Assembly (NCBI RefSeq): GCF_016027715.1 | Contig: NZ_CP065691.1 | Location: forward strand, 839,954 to 903,953 | DNA length: 64,000 nucleotides | Reading direction: 5' to 3' | Source: Lactococcus garvieae | Lineage (GTDB): Bacteria; Bacillota; Bacilli; Lactobacillales; Streptococcaceae | Shown: positions 16,289 through 24,047 of the stretch, in pieces | Position numbering within the stretch: position 1 is the stretch's first letter | Layout: each line of letters begins with the position of its first letter | Notes under the pieces: model-generated | Databases searched by the model: none | What the model saw: the letters and a program-made list of their open reading frames with translations, nothing else | Told to the model about the DNA's origin: nothing | Made by a program: the position numbers and the translations under genes

Positions 16289-16894
16289 ATGAAAAAAATT
16301 ATATTGGCATTTGTTCCTTTCGTTTTATTGGCAGCTTGTGGCTCTAAAGAAAAGGAGGATACCTCACAATTTGCTAAAGACACTAGTGTGAGTTCACAGA
16401 ATTCTACTCATGCTTCTTCATCTTCTGTATCCTCGACGAGTAGCTCCAGCACGACCAGTTCTTTTTCTGAATCAAAGTCCAGCACACCTTCAGTCTCAGG
16501 TTGGGAAGATTTAACTTTGAATCAAAAAATTGCTTTGCTTATACAAAAAGGAGATAAAGAATTTACAGCACCTGCGAATAAACTATCTGCAGAAGAACTT
16601 TATCAACAAGATATTTCTCATGAATGGGCGATGAGTGGAACGATAGACAAAGGCTCAATCCTTATCCCTGAAATGGTTAGTAATGATATATACCGAATTT
16701 CCACACAAGGAAATATAGTAACCATTGAATTTGGGAACGCAATGATCCAAAATAAACAATTTCCTAAGGAAGAACTTTTTACTGAATTTTATGGCGATGC
16801 TACTTCTCAAGAAAAAACGGATATTTTAGCCTCTAAAGTTGTATCTTTAGAACGTCTTCAAGAAGTTATTGACGAAAAATTTTCTGCTCGTTAA
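16289..16894 (+). CDS. Serine-rich lipoprotein, unknown function
   Basis: The 201-residue protein starts with a signal peptide ending in the lipobox LLAAC. It continues with a Ser/Thr-rich linker (about residues 30-68) and a folded domain beginning GWEDLTLNQKIALLIQKGDKEF. The start follows AGGAG at usable spacing. The domain has no recognised catalytic residues. Many lactococcal and streptococcal lipoproteins share this arrangement of linker plus small alpha/beta domain. It is flanked by terminators on both sides and faces the stress-protein gene. Surface location is firm; role unknown. Confidence 0.8.
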   Translation: MKKIILAFVPFVLLAACGSKEKEDTSQFAKDTSVSSQNSTHASSSSVSSTSSSSTTSSFSESKSSTPSVSGWEDLTLNQKIALLIQKGDKEFTAPANKLSAEELYQQDISHEWAMSGTIDKGSILIPEMVSNDIYRISTQGNIVTIEFGNAMIQNKQFPKEELFTEFYGDATSQEKTDILASKVVSLERLQEVIDEKFSAR

Positions 16895-16911
16895 TTTTTA
16901 TTCCTTTATCC

Positions 16912-16946
16912 AAAAAAGTCCACCTTAATGAGGTAGACTTTTTTTA
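16912..16946. terminator. Bidirectional intrinsic terminator
   Basis: AAAAAAGTC-ACCT pairs with AGGT-GACTTTTTT between the convergent lipoprotein and universal stress protein genes. Confidence 0.85.
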
Positions 16947-17372
16947 TTACTTCACAACCATGACATTACAGCGTGCATGATCAATAACATAAGCCGTGGT
17001 TGACCCTACCAATAATCGGTCAAAAGCACCTTTACCAGTAACCCCAATGACAATCAAATCGATGTCATGCTCTTCAGCAAAATCGATAATTTCTTTTTTG
17101 GGAGATCCTTCTACGCGGAAACTTTTAAATTCTACCTGTTTCTTAATAAGTTCGGTAGCACGTTCAATGATAGCACGGGACTGTTCTTCTAAGTTTTCGA
17201 GAATAAGCGGAATGCCATAAGCCGAACCATAGAGACGGACATCATCTTTAACATTCAACACAAAAAGTGATGTTTCATTTCTCATGGCTATTTTAACTGC
17301 TTCAAGTACAGCCTTATCTGATTGCTCAGAACCATCTACTGCGACTAAAATGTTTTGGTATTTTTCTCTCAT
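16947..17372 (-). CDS. Universal stress protein (UspA family)
   Basis: The 141-residue cytoplasmic protein begins YQNILVAVDGSEQSDKAV. It carries the ATP-binding motif GVTGKGAFDRLLVGSTT, matching G-2X-G-9X-G-S/T, so it belongs to the nucleotide-binding class of Usp proteins. It ends CNVMVVK, the usual last strand. Such proteins bind ATP and support survival in stress or stationary phase; the precise target is not known. AGGGAGG precedes the start. It is a single-gene unit. Confidence 0.92.
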   Translation of the reverse strand: MREKYQNILVAVDGSEQSDKAVLEAVKIAMRNETSLFVLNVKDDVRLYGSAYGIPLILENLEEQSRAIIERATELIKKQVEFKSFRVEGSPKKEIIDFAEEHDIDLIVIGVTGKGAFDRLLVGSTTAYVIDHARCNVMVVK

Positions 17373-17512
17373 AAAAAGCCTCCCTTATTCTTAAATTGTT
17401 GAGTAAATCCTCTATAAGTATATTTTAAATTAAAAAGAGAGAAAAAGATAATAATATGGTTGGAATAATGGAAAAAAAATCTTAGTCTGAGAATATGTTT
17501 CTTTTACTGCTA

Positions 17513-18109
17513 TTATTTTGTTGGCCGTTTTAGCTCAAATGTATCCCCTAAAGCTGTATAAGCTCTTCCAGAAAGTCGGGCCACTGGGTCTAATTTTTCA
17601 GCTTTGACATAGAATTTATCTACATCAAAAACGGAGTCATCCATAAGAATATTTTTAACTTCCAGAAGCATAAGATGACTTGTTTTTCCGACAGGAATAT
17701 GCTGATGAAGGACTACTTCTAAATGCACTTTAGCATTTTTAATGGCGGGCACTTTGACTTCTTTAGAATCTATTAAATCGATATCAAATTTTTCGACTTC
17801 ACTTACCTCAGCAGCAAGCGGTGCTGAGGTTTGATTCATCTCTTCGACATTCTTGGTGTTAACGAGCTGAATCACTCCTTCTTTTGTGTCCAGAAGGTTT
17901 CGAACAGAATCTTTCATTTCGGTCATTGCAATGGACACGATAATTGGATCTTTAGAAACAACGTTAAAAAAACTAAAAGGAGCAGCATTTACTAAACCTT
18001 GACTGTTTTGAGTGGTAAGCCAAGCAATCGGACGTGGCACCACAAGTCCCGATATCAGCTTATAAGCATCCTTACTGCTTATATCTTTTGTCTTATATGA
18101 TTTCATCAT
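17513..18109 (-). CDS. Flavin reductase-like (DIM6/NTAB) protein
   Basis: The 198-residue protein has the split-barrel FMN-binding fold: GLVVPRPIAWLTTQNSQGLVNAAPFSFFNVVSKDPIIVS is the typical N-terminal half. Such proteins reduce flavins or bind FMN as partners of oxygenases and quinone detoxifiers. Its start overlaps the stop of the dioxygenase gene by 4 bases (ATGATGA) with AAGGAG upstream; the second ATG at 18106 is an equally good start. The coupling points to a joint role in detoxification. In L. lactis a glyoxalase-type gene and its neighbour belong to the CopR regulon, which agrees with the cop box upstream. Confidence 0.88.
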   Translation of the reverse strand: MMKSYKTKDISSKDAYKLISGLVVPRPIAWLTTQNSQGLVNAAPFSFFNVVSKDPIIVSIAMTEMKDSVRNLLDTKEGVIQLVNTKNVEEMNQTSAPLAAEVSEVEKFDIDLIDSKEVKVPAIKNAKVHLEVVLHQHIPVGKTSHLMLLEVKNILMDDSVFDVDKFYVKAEKLDPVARLSGRAYTALGDTFELKRPTK

Positions 18110-19239
18110 TTTCTCCTTATTTGACGATTCCTAATTTTTTCCATGGTCCATAAAGAATCATCTTTTCGACTTCGATGTGCATCTGAAGTATCTAGTGGGC
18201 GTAACTGAGCTGCTGTTCGTGCCTTTATCACCTCTTCTTCTGGAAAGAGATGTGGAGGTAAACTCAGATCCAGTCCTGCTTCCTCACGACTTTCATCAAT
18301 CCAAAATCCGGAAGTAATAAGTGCTTCCTCATAGCTGTCTACTTTTCCAGAACCAGCACGTACCATATCTAACGCACCAATCCCGGGCGTATCTGTCGCA
18401 ATTTCGAAAAGTACACCTGGAGCAACTCTAACATACTCACTGGAGAAATAAAACCTATCTACTAGCCCTGAATGCGGCATACCATATGATTTAATACGTT
18501 CAATCCAATAGCTGAGAGTTTCTAGATTTTTCGTTCTTAAAGCCAAGTGGTGAATAGTACCCGCGCCTTGGTAAGATCTACTTTCTTCCTTATCTTGTTC
18601 CACAATAATTGCTGCACCATTACCGCCCTCTGCTACTTCAAATAGAGTAAAGTGACCCTCTGTCTCTGCTTTTCTAAAACCAAATACTTCTTCAAGTAAT
18701 TGATGGAAAATATTCACTTCTGAAAGTTTAATAAAGACAGGACCTAGACCAAGTATCGCATGCTCGACTGGCACATTCGAAAGTTGCCACGGTTTACCTG
18801 GGGCAGGCACACCTTGATTATGTTCATCAGAAATAAGCTGGTAATACTGCCCATCAAAGTCTTCAAACTCTAAATATTTTTTGCCAAAACGTTCTGAAAT
18901 GAGTCCATGAGGAACTCCAGCATCGTTGAATCTTTGCAACCAGTAGTTCAATGAGTCATCGCTGGCAACACGAAAAGAGCTCCGCTCAATACTGTTAATG
19001 CCATGCTTACCCAAGCCTATACCTGGGAAATCAAAAAACGTCATATCGGTCCCAGCATTACCATCCTCATCTGTAAAATAGAGATGATAAGTTTCATAGT
19101 CATCTTGATTCACTGTTAGTTTTGCCAACCGAAGTCCCAAAATATTTGTGAAGAAATCATAGATTTTTTGGGCGCTTGAGGTAATGGCTGTAACGTGATG
19201 TACGCCACCCAAGATAAATTCTGGATCTAGTCTTTTCAT
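18106..19239 (-). CDS. VOC-family ring-cleaving dioxygenase (MhqO/glyoxalase-like)
   Basis: The 377-residue protein contains two vicinal-oxygen-chelate modules. The first begins LGGVHHVTAITSSAQKIYDFFTNILGLRL and the second VEHAILGLGPVFIKL, with the metal-ligand regions HHVTA, IHHLALR and the C-terminal VLFEIATDTPG. This layout matches MhqO/catechol-2,3-dioxygenase-like proteins that process hydroquinone-type compounds. A cop box overlaps the predicted start site, so copper probably induces it together with the coupled flavin reductase. The substrate is not known; glyoxalase-like chemistry is the alternative. Confidence 0.88.
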   Translation of the reverse strand: MKRLDPEFILGGVHHVTAITSSAQKIYDFFTNILGLRLAKLTVNQDDYETYHLYFTDEDGNAGTDMTFFDFPGIGLGKHGINSIERSSFRVASDDSLNYWLQRFNDAGVPHGLISERFGKKYLEFEDFDGQYYQLISDEHNQGVPAPGKPWQLSNVPVEHAILGLGPVFIKLSEVNIFHQLLEEVFGFRKAETEGHFTLFEVAEGGNGAAIIVEQDKEESRSYQGAGTIHHLALRTKNLETLSYWIERIKSYGMPHSGLVDRFYFSSEYVRVAPGVLFEIATDTPGIGALDMVRAGSGKVDSYEEALITSGFWIDESREEAGLDLSLPPHLFPEEEVIKARTAAQLRPLDTSDAHRSRKDDSLWTMEKIRNRQIRRK

Positions 19240-19261
19240 AATAACTTCCTTTACTCTTTTT

Positions 19262-19277
19262 GTTTACAGTTGTAAAC
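19262..19277 (-). promoter_or_regulatory. cop box (CopR/CopY operator) upstream of the dioxygenase operon
   Basis: GTTTACA-GT-TGTAAAC is a perfect inverted repeat containing TACANNTGTA, the CopY/CopR operator consensus (KACANNTGTA). It lies just downstream of the -10 box, over the predicted start site, where a repressor would block transcription. Confidence 0.75.
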
Positions 19278-19286
19278 CTTATTTTT

Positions 19287-19314
19287 ATTATATCATCTCT
19301 TCAGTAATTTTCAA
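19287..19314 (-). promoter_or_regulatory. Promoter of the dioxygenase/flavin reductase operon
   Basis: TTGAAA (19314-19309), a 16-base spacer and TATAAT (19292-19287) on the minus strand. The predicted start near 19280 abuts the cop box. Confidence 0.7.
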
Positions 19315-19332
19315 GAATCTTGTATTTCAAAA

Positions 19333-19356
19333 ATGTATCTCTTAGAAGAGATACAT
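19333..19356 (-). terminator. Intrinsic terminator after the purK-linked gene
   Basis: ATGTATCTCTT pairs with AAGAGATACAT around AG; on the minus strand CATTTTTG follows. Confidence 0.75.
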
Positions 19357-19359
19357 TTT

Positions 19360-20163
19360 CTATACTTTAAAATAATTTAATAATAGCTGACAAAATAAGA
19401 GCTCTGTGATACTATCTTTCGCTTTTTCTTCCTTAATCTCTTTAACTAAGCAGTTCAGCACGTGTTCTTTTTCACGATAAGTCGCAGCCGAAACACCTCT
19501 ATGAAAGAGTTCATAATTTTCTGGGGCAAAGATTTCATCATGATTATCTAAAAGCTTTTTAAGATTTAATGCTTGATTTTTCAAATCAGTATGCCGAGTA
19601 ATATTACTAAAAATTTCTTCCATGTACTGAATCACTTCCATCATGAGTTCTTTTTCAGTAATTACTTCTTTGTCAGAACTATCTGCACCCACACTCCACA
19701 CGTCAAGAATTCTTGACGAAGCGGAAGAAAAGAGAAGACTAAACTGACTAATCTCTTCTGTTCTCAAATAGAAATGATAAGCCAGCTGTAGAGGATAAGC
19801 TAAACGATACATTTCTGAATGACTTAATGAATTTTTAGATGGATTTAGAGAAGAATAACTTTTGTTGATAAACTCAAAATGACTTTTTAATAAATCGACA
19901 ATCATTTCACGTATTCTCTCATCATTGGAAACCAAAGGTAAGTATAAGCTCGCTTGCATAGCCGAATGTTGAAGCCATTGATTTGAAGCTCCGCGTATTA
20001 ATTGGTGGTTTTTACCCCTTTCTTTGCTTTCCAAATGATTAACCAGTCTATCTTTAAAACAACTTCTAAATACAATAGCCCAGTCCGGATTAATTTCTTC
20101 ACTCAGGGTTTCGATTCGAAAAATCGATTTCCTGCTTTCCATCGATAGTCTGATTGTATGCAT
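19360..20163 (-). CDS. Unrecognised protein, last gene of the purDEK unit
   Basis: The start is the ATG at 20163, preceded by AGGAGG; a GTG one codon earlier is possible. The 267-residue product is soluble and mostly alpha-helical by composition, with no signal peptide, membrane segment or catalytic motif I can name. Segments such as IREMIVDLLKSHFEFINKSY and MEEIFSNITRHTDLKNQALN look amphipathic. The gap to purK is only 26 bases, and a terminator follows, so it is transcribed with purine genes and may be conserved there. A function in nucleotide metabolism is only a guess from position. Confidence 0.65.
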   Translation of the reverse strand: MHTIRLSMESRKSIFRIETLSEEINPDWAIVFRSCFKDRLVNHLESKERGKNHQLIRGASNQWLQHSAMQASLYLPLVSNDERIREMIVDLLKSHFEFINKSYSSLNPSKNSLSHSEMYRLAYPLQLAYHFYLRTEEISQFSLLFSSASSRILDVWSVGADSSDKEVITEKELMMEVIQYMEEIFSNITRHTDLKNQALNLKKLLDNHDEIFAPENYELFHRGVSAATYREKEHVLNCLVKEIKEEKAKDSITELLFCQLLLNYFKV

Positions 20164-20189
20164 CACTCTCCTCCTTGCTTATTATTTTA

Positions 20190-21308
20190 TTAGTTCCATA
20201 TTTTCATACACGATATCTCCATCAAACTTTCTAAAAAGTCGTCCGTCAGAATGGTGATATGTCCCATTTTTCTATTTACTTTAGCCTCCAATTTCCCATA
20301 ATCATGGATATGCCATTCGGGTTGATTATGCGTTATTTTTTCAATTTTAGGAACATCTTGACCAAGTATATTTATCATAATAGCCTTTTTTAAAAGACGT
20401 GGCTCTGGCAACTCTTCACCAAGTATTCCCTTAATATGCAAATCAAATTGTGAAAAATCACATGCTTCAATTGTATAATGACCTGAGTTATGTGGACGAG
20501 GAGCTAATTCATTAACATAAATTTCGCCAGACTCAGTAAGAAACATTTCCACACAAAGTGTACCTGAAAGCTGAAGTTTTCGGGCAATCGCTAAAGCTAA
20601 CTCTTCTGCTTTTTCACTCACTTCAGGAAGAACTGGCGCTGGTGCTAGTGTTCGATGTAATATGTTATTGATATGCTCATTTTGACACAAAGGAAAAGTA
20701 ACAAAGTCTTTCCCATTTCCGCTTATAATCATCGAAATTTCACTAGAAAAATCAACGAAATCTTCTAATACACATTCTGCCCTATCGGCCAATTTTATCG
20801 CTTTTTCTAAGTCCTGATCTGTCTTTAAGACAACTTGACCATGACCGTCATAGCCTCCTGTTACAGTTTTCAAAACCTGTGTTCTTGTTACTGTGTCAGG
20901 GAGATCCTCAGCCTTCATAATAAGCTTCCAAGGTGCTATCTTGACATTACAACGTTCTAAGAAATTTTTTTCTAGTTTGCGGTTCTGCGTAATTTCTAAC
21001 AATCTGATTCCTTGAGGAATATCAACGCAGGCATCCAAGGCATGGAGTGCCTCTGCTGATACATTTTCAAACTCATAAGTGATTAAGTCACACGCATAAG
21101 CCAATTTGAGGAGTTCATCAACATTATCATAATCCGCTACGATTAATTCATCTGAACATTTAGCTGCTGGACAACTGGGGTTAGGATCTAAGGTAATCAC
21201 TTTATGACCCATGTATTGTGCAGAAATAGCCATCATCTGCCCTAATTGGCCCCCACCAATAATTCCAATTGTTTTCTTCTTGTTTTGCATATTTTTATTA
21301 TAGACCAT
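20190..21308 (-). CDS. purK: 5-(carboxyamino)imidazole ribonucleotide synthase
   Basis: An ATP-grasp enzyme that makes N5-CAIR from AIR, bicarbonate and ATP. GIIGGGQLGQMMAISAQYMGH is the N-terminal nucleotide-binding loop, TGGYDGHGQ the ATP-grasp loop, and VNELAPRPHNSGHYTIEA the metal-binding C-terminal part. GAGGAG precedes the ATG at 21308; a second Met at 21290 is possible. The length of 372 is normal. It works with PurE, encoded 123 bases upstream. A hairpin in that gap may reduce purK expression relative to purDE. Confidence 0.96.
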   Translation of the reverse strand: MVYNKNMQNKKKTIGIIGGGQLGQMMAISAQYMGHKVITLDPNPSCPAAKCSDELIVADYDNVDELLKLAYACDLITYEFENVSAEALHALDACVDIPQGIRLLEITQNRKLEKNFLERCNVKIAPWKLIMKAEDLPDTVTRTQVLKTVTGGYDGHGQVVLKTDQDLEKAIKLADRAECVLEDFVDFSSEISMIISGNGKDFVTFPLCQNEHINNILHRTLAPAPVLPEVSEKAEELALAIARKLQLSGTLCVEMFLTESGEIYVNELAPRPHNSGHYTIEACDFSQFDLHIKGILGEELPEPRLLKKAIMINILGQDVPKIEKITHNQPEWHIHDYGKLEAKVNRKMGHITILTDDFLESLMEISCMKIWN

Positions 21309-21350
21309 TTATCCCCGTTCTCCTCATTCTTTTCAGATGGTTAAAGAAAG

Positions 21351-21376
21351 AAATCCGTCCATTATACGGATTTTTA
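21351..21376 (-). terminator. Hairpin between purE and purK, possible partial terminator
   Basis: AAATCCGT pairs with ACGGATTT. On the minus strand a CTTTCTTT run follows, so it may terminate only part of the transcripts. Confidence 0.55.
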
Positions 21377-21431
21377 TTTACTAAAATTGAAATTATTTTA
21401 CAAATGTTTCGGTAATTTTGATATCCTGATT

Positions 21432-21917
21432 TTATACCAATTTTTCTGTTGAAGAGACCGCGATTTCTGCTGCTTCTTCTCGATATTTTATTAATTTATC
21501 AGATAAGACTTTGTCTTCTGTTGCTAAAATTTGCACAGCATAGAGACCTGCATTTTTGGCTCCTGCTACTCCTATCGCCATACTAGCTACAGGAACGCCG
21601 GCAGGCATTTGTACAATAGAATAAAGACTATCTAGTCCAGACAAGGCGCGTGATTGTATAGGTACTCCAATCACAGGAAGAACTGTCATAGCAGCAACCA
21701 TGCCAGGCAGATGTGCCGCTCCACCGGCGCCAGCAATAATTACCTTATAACCTTGTGCTTTGGCACTTTTAGCAAAATCCAACATTAGCTCTGGTGTACG
21801 GTGAGCCGATACCACTTTTTTATCATAGGCGACCCCAAATTCTTCTAAAATTTGTGTGCCTTGTTTCATGGTCTCCCAATCTGAGAGAGACCCCATAATA
21901 ACTGCTATTTCTGCCAT
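21432..21917 (-). CDS. purE: N5-carboxyaminoimidazole ribonucleotide mutase
   Basis: The ATG at 21917 ([10 protein letters not shown]) follows GAGGA at good spacing within the end of purD; a GTG at 21923 is less likely. The 161-residue class I PurE shows [23 protein letters not shown] with the catalytic His, and [14 protein letters not shown]. It converts N5-CAIR to CAIR in the step after PurK. The near-overlap with purD indicates coupled expression. Confidence 0.97.
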   Translation of the reverse strand: MAEIAVIMGSLSDWETMKQGTQILEEFGVAYDKKVVSAHRTPELMLDFAKSAKAQGYKVIIAGAGGAAHLPGMVAAMTVLPVIGVPIQSRALSGLDSLYSIVQMPAGVPVASMAIGVAGAKNAGLYAVQILATEDKVLSDKLIKYREEAAEIAVSSTEKLV

Positions 21918-21919
21918 CT

Positions 21920-23152
21920 TCACATTCCTCTATTTCCAATATCTTTACGATAAAACATTCCTTCGTTATCTAACTTATCTAGTTTTTCATAAAGTGATTT
22001 TTGTATGCGCGCTATGTCTATTCCTGTTTCTGTAATCATGTAGACTCGACCGCCATTTGAAAATAATTGCCCATTTTTATCCATAACCCCTGCATAAAAG
22101 CAGTTTAAATTCTTTAAAGAAGGTAAAGGCACACTTTCTGTAGTAGAATTTGGATAGCCACAGTTTGCTACCACAACTCCTAAAGTAATTTCTTCTTTGT
22201 TCCAAGTTAATTTGGGAACTTTACCTTGTAGAATATCCACTATATTTTCGGCAAAGTCACTTGTAATACTCTCTAAGACAACTTGAGTCTCTGGGTCACC
22301 AAACCGAGCATTGAACTCAATGGTCTTTACCCCTTGCTTTGTCCAGATTAAGCCTGCATAGAGGACGCCAGTAAATGATTTATTTTCAGAAATCAAACCA
22401 GCAACAGTAGGCTCTACGATATGTGTGAGGGCTTCTTGAATAATTTCTTCGGGAATATGTGGTACAGGAGCATAAGCGCCCATCCCACCTGTATTGGGAC
22501 CCTTATCTCCATCAAAAGCCCGCTTGTGGTCTTGCGCAATTGGTAGAGGGTATATCTTCCCCTCATGAACCAAACTGAACAAGGAAAACTCTTCGCCTTC
22601 TAAATATTCTTCTATTACTACTCTTGCTTTATCCGCTTGGAAAATATCTCTTAAGGCGAGGACAGCACTTTCTAAATCCATAGCAACCGTAACACCTTTT
22701 CCAGCAGCGAGACCATCTGCCTTAATGACAATAGGAGCCCCTTTTTCTTTAACATAATTTAAAGCTTTTTCTAGATCAGAGAAGCTCTCATATGCAGCAG
22801 TGGCTACACCATACTTTTTCATGATTGATTTCGCAAAGGTCTTACTTCCCTCGATTTGTGCTGCATCTGCTTTTGGACCAAATATAAGCAAATCTTCTTC
22901 CAAAAAGGCATCCACTATACCATTCATCAAGGCTGTTTCTGGACCCACAAAAGTTAAATCAATTTTTTCTTTTTTAGCAAAACGAACCAAAGCAGGATTG
23001 TCAAGTTCGGAAATAGCTACTGTTTCTAACTTTTCATCCGTCATTCCAGCATTTCCTGGGGAAATAAAAACTTTATCAACTTTACTACTTTGTGCTAATT
23101 TTCTTGCAATCGCATGTTCTCGTCCACCTGACCCAACAACTAAAACCCTCAT
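21920..23152 (-). CDS. purD: Phosphoribosylamine-glycine ligase (GAR synthetase)
   Basis: The 410-residue ATP-grasp ligase makes glycinamide ribonucleotide in the second step of purine synthesis. [19 protein letters not shown] is the N-terminal landmark, followed by [17 protein letters not shown] (ATP-grasp loop), [14 protein letters not shown] and [12 protein letters not shown] (metal ligands). It heads the purDEK transcript. The predicted promoter lacks a good -35 box but has a PurBox about 77 bases upstream of the predicted start, the arrangement expected for PurR activation. Lactococci commonly keep purDEK apart from the main pur operon, as here. Confidence 0.97.
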   Translation of the reverse strand: MRVLVVGSGGREHAIARKLAQSSKVDKVFISPGNAGMTDEKLETVAISELDNPALVRFAKKEKIDLTFVGPETALMNGIVDAFLEEDLLIFGPKADAAQIEGSKTFAKSIMKKYGVATAAYESFSDLEKALNYVKEKGAPIVIKADGLAAGKGVTVAMDLESAVLALRDIFQADKARVVIEEYLEGEEFSLFSLVHEGKIYPLPIAQDHKRAFDGDKGPNTGGMGAYAPVPHIPEEIIQEALTHIVEPTVAGLISENKSFTGVLYAGLIWTKQGVKTIEFNARFGDPETQVVLESITSDFAENIVDILQGKVPKLTWNKEEITLGVVVANCGYPNSTTESVPLPSLKNLNCFYAGVMDKNGQLFSNGGRVYMITETGIDIARIQKSLYEKLDKLDNEGMFYRKDIGNRGM

Positions 23153-23201
23153 AAGTCCTCACTTTCTTCTCACTTCTATCTTAAGATATTTAAGCAAAAA
23201 G

Positions 23202-23224
23202 AAAAAGCCCTAAGGGGCTTTTCC
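23202..23224 (-). terminator. Intrinsic terminator between the nucleotidase gene and purD
   Basis: AAAAGCCC pairs with GGGCTTTT. On the minus strand TTTTTCTTTTT follows. It lies between the PurBox and the purD start. Confidence 0.8.
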
Positions 23225-23241
23225 AAATATATTCTTATTCC

Positions 23242-23254
23242 ATTGTTCGGAATT
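23242..23254 (-). promoter_or_regulatory. PurBox upstream of purD
   Basis: The minus strand reads AATTCCGAACAAT, a perfect match to AWWWCCGAACWWT. The central G at 23248 is about 77 bases before the start predicted from TAAGAT (23183-23178). It begins 2 bases after the preceding stop codon. Confidence 0.8.
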
Positions 23255-23255
23255 T

Positions 23256-23948
23256 TTATGCAAGAACAGATAAAGAGGGGATTTCGAGCAAATCTTCAAT
23301 CATCCAATCTGGTGCTAAGTCTTTTTGAGCAATGAGATGTTTCGGATTATACCAAATAGTCTTAATACCTGCATTTTTTCCACCCAAAATATCTGTAGCT
23401 AAAGTATCACCAACAATAGCAAATTCTTTGCTTTGAGCGTCCTCAATGTGATCAAAGACATAATCGAAAAATGCTTTTGAAGGCTTATGTTTACCAATTT
23501 CTTCACTAATAAAAATATCTTGGAAGTAACCAGCAATCCCTGATTCTAAAATACGTGGGCGAGAGACTTTAGATGTCCCGTTGCTGACAATATACATCTC
23601 GGTACCTTCTTGGTTAAGCTGATTCAGAAGTTCCATAGCATTGTCCATCAACTCATGCCCCTGAGCTAAATAAAGTTGGTACTCGGCATCAACAGCTGAT
23701 GCATCGTATTCTTCATTCACTCCAAGCGCCAAGAAGGTATTGGCAAAACGGGTGGAGAGAAGGGTTTCACGACTGATTTCTCCTGCTTCATGACTGCGCC
23801 ATAGAGCTTTATTTTCACGCGAATAGATTGCTCTATTTTCTGGGGTATCTTCAATGTGGTACTGCTCAAAAATTTTTCCTAAAGCCGTATATTCTGCTTT
23901 ATCAAAATCGAGAAGTGTATTATCTATGTCAAAAAGTAGTACAGTCAT
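23256..23948 (-). CDS. YjjG-family noncanonical pyrimidine nucleotidase (HAD superfamily)
   Basis: The 230-residue HAD phosphatase has motif I LLFDIDNTLLDFD with the nucleophile Asp, motif II SNGTSK, motif III with Lys in GKHKPSKAFFD, and motif IV IVGDTLATDILGG. Length and the C1 cap fit the YjjG/YfnB family, which dephosphorylates noncanonical pyrimidine nucleotides and so limits their use in DNA. It stands between the trehalose operon and purDEK on the same strand, 99 bases after treC, with a terminator at its end. Confidence 0.88.
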   Translation of the reverse strand: MTVLLFDIDNTLLDFDKAEYTALGKIFEQYHIEDTPENRAIYSRENKALWRSHEAGEISRETLLSTRFANTFLALGVNEEYDASAVDAEYQLYLAQGHELMDNAMELLNQLNQEGTEMYIVSNGTSKVSRPRILESGIAGYFQDIFISEEIGKHKPSKAFFDYVFDHIEDAQSKEFAIVGDTLATDILGGKNAGIKTIWYNPKHLIAQKDLAPDWMIEDLLEIPSLSVLA

Positions 23949-24047
23949 TATCTTTCATCTCTTCCTAAAATTTATGATAAATCTAGTTTAACGATTTATG
24001 AGAATTTTTTCAACAAAAGAGCTTTTTTTATAATGATTCACTCCACA

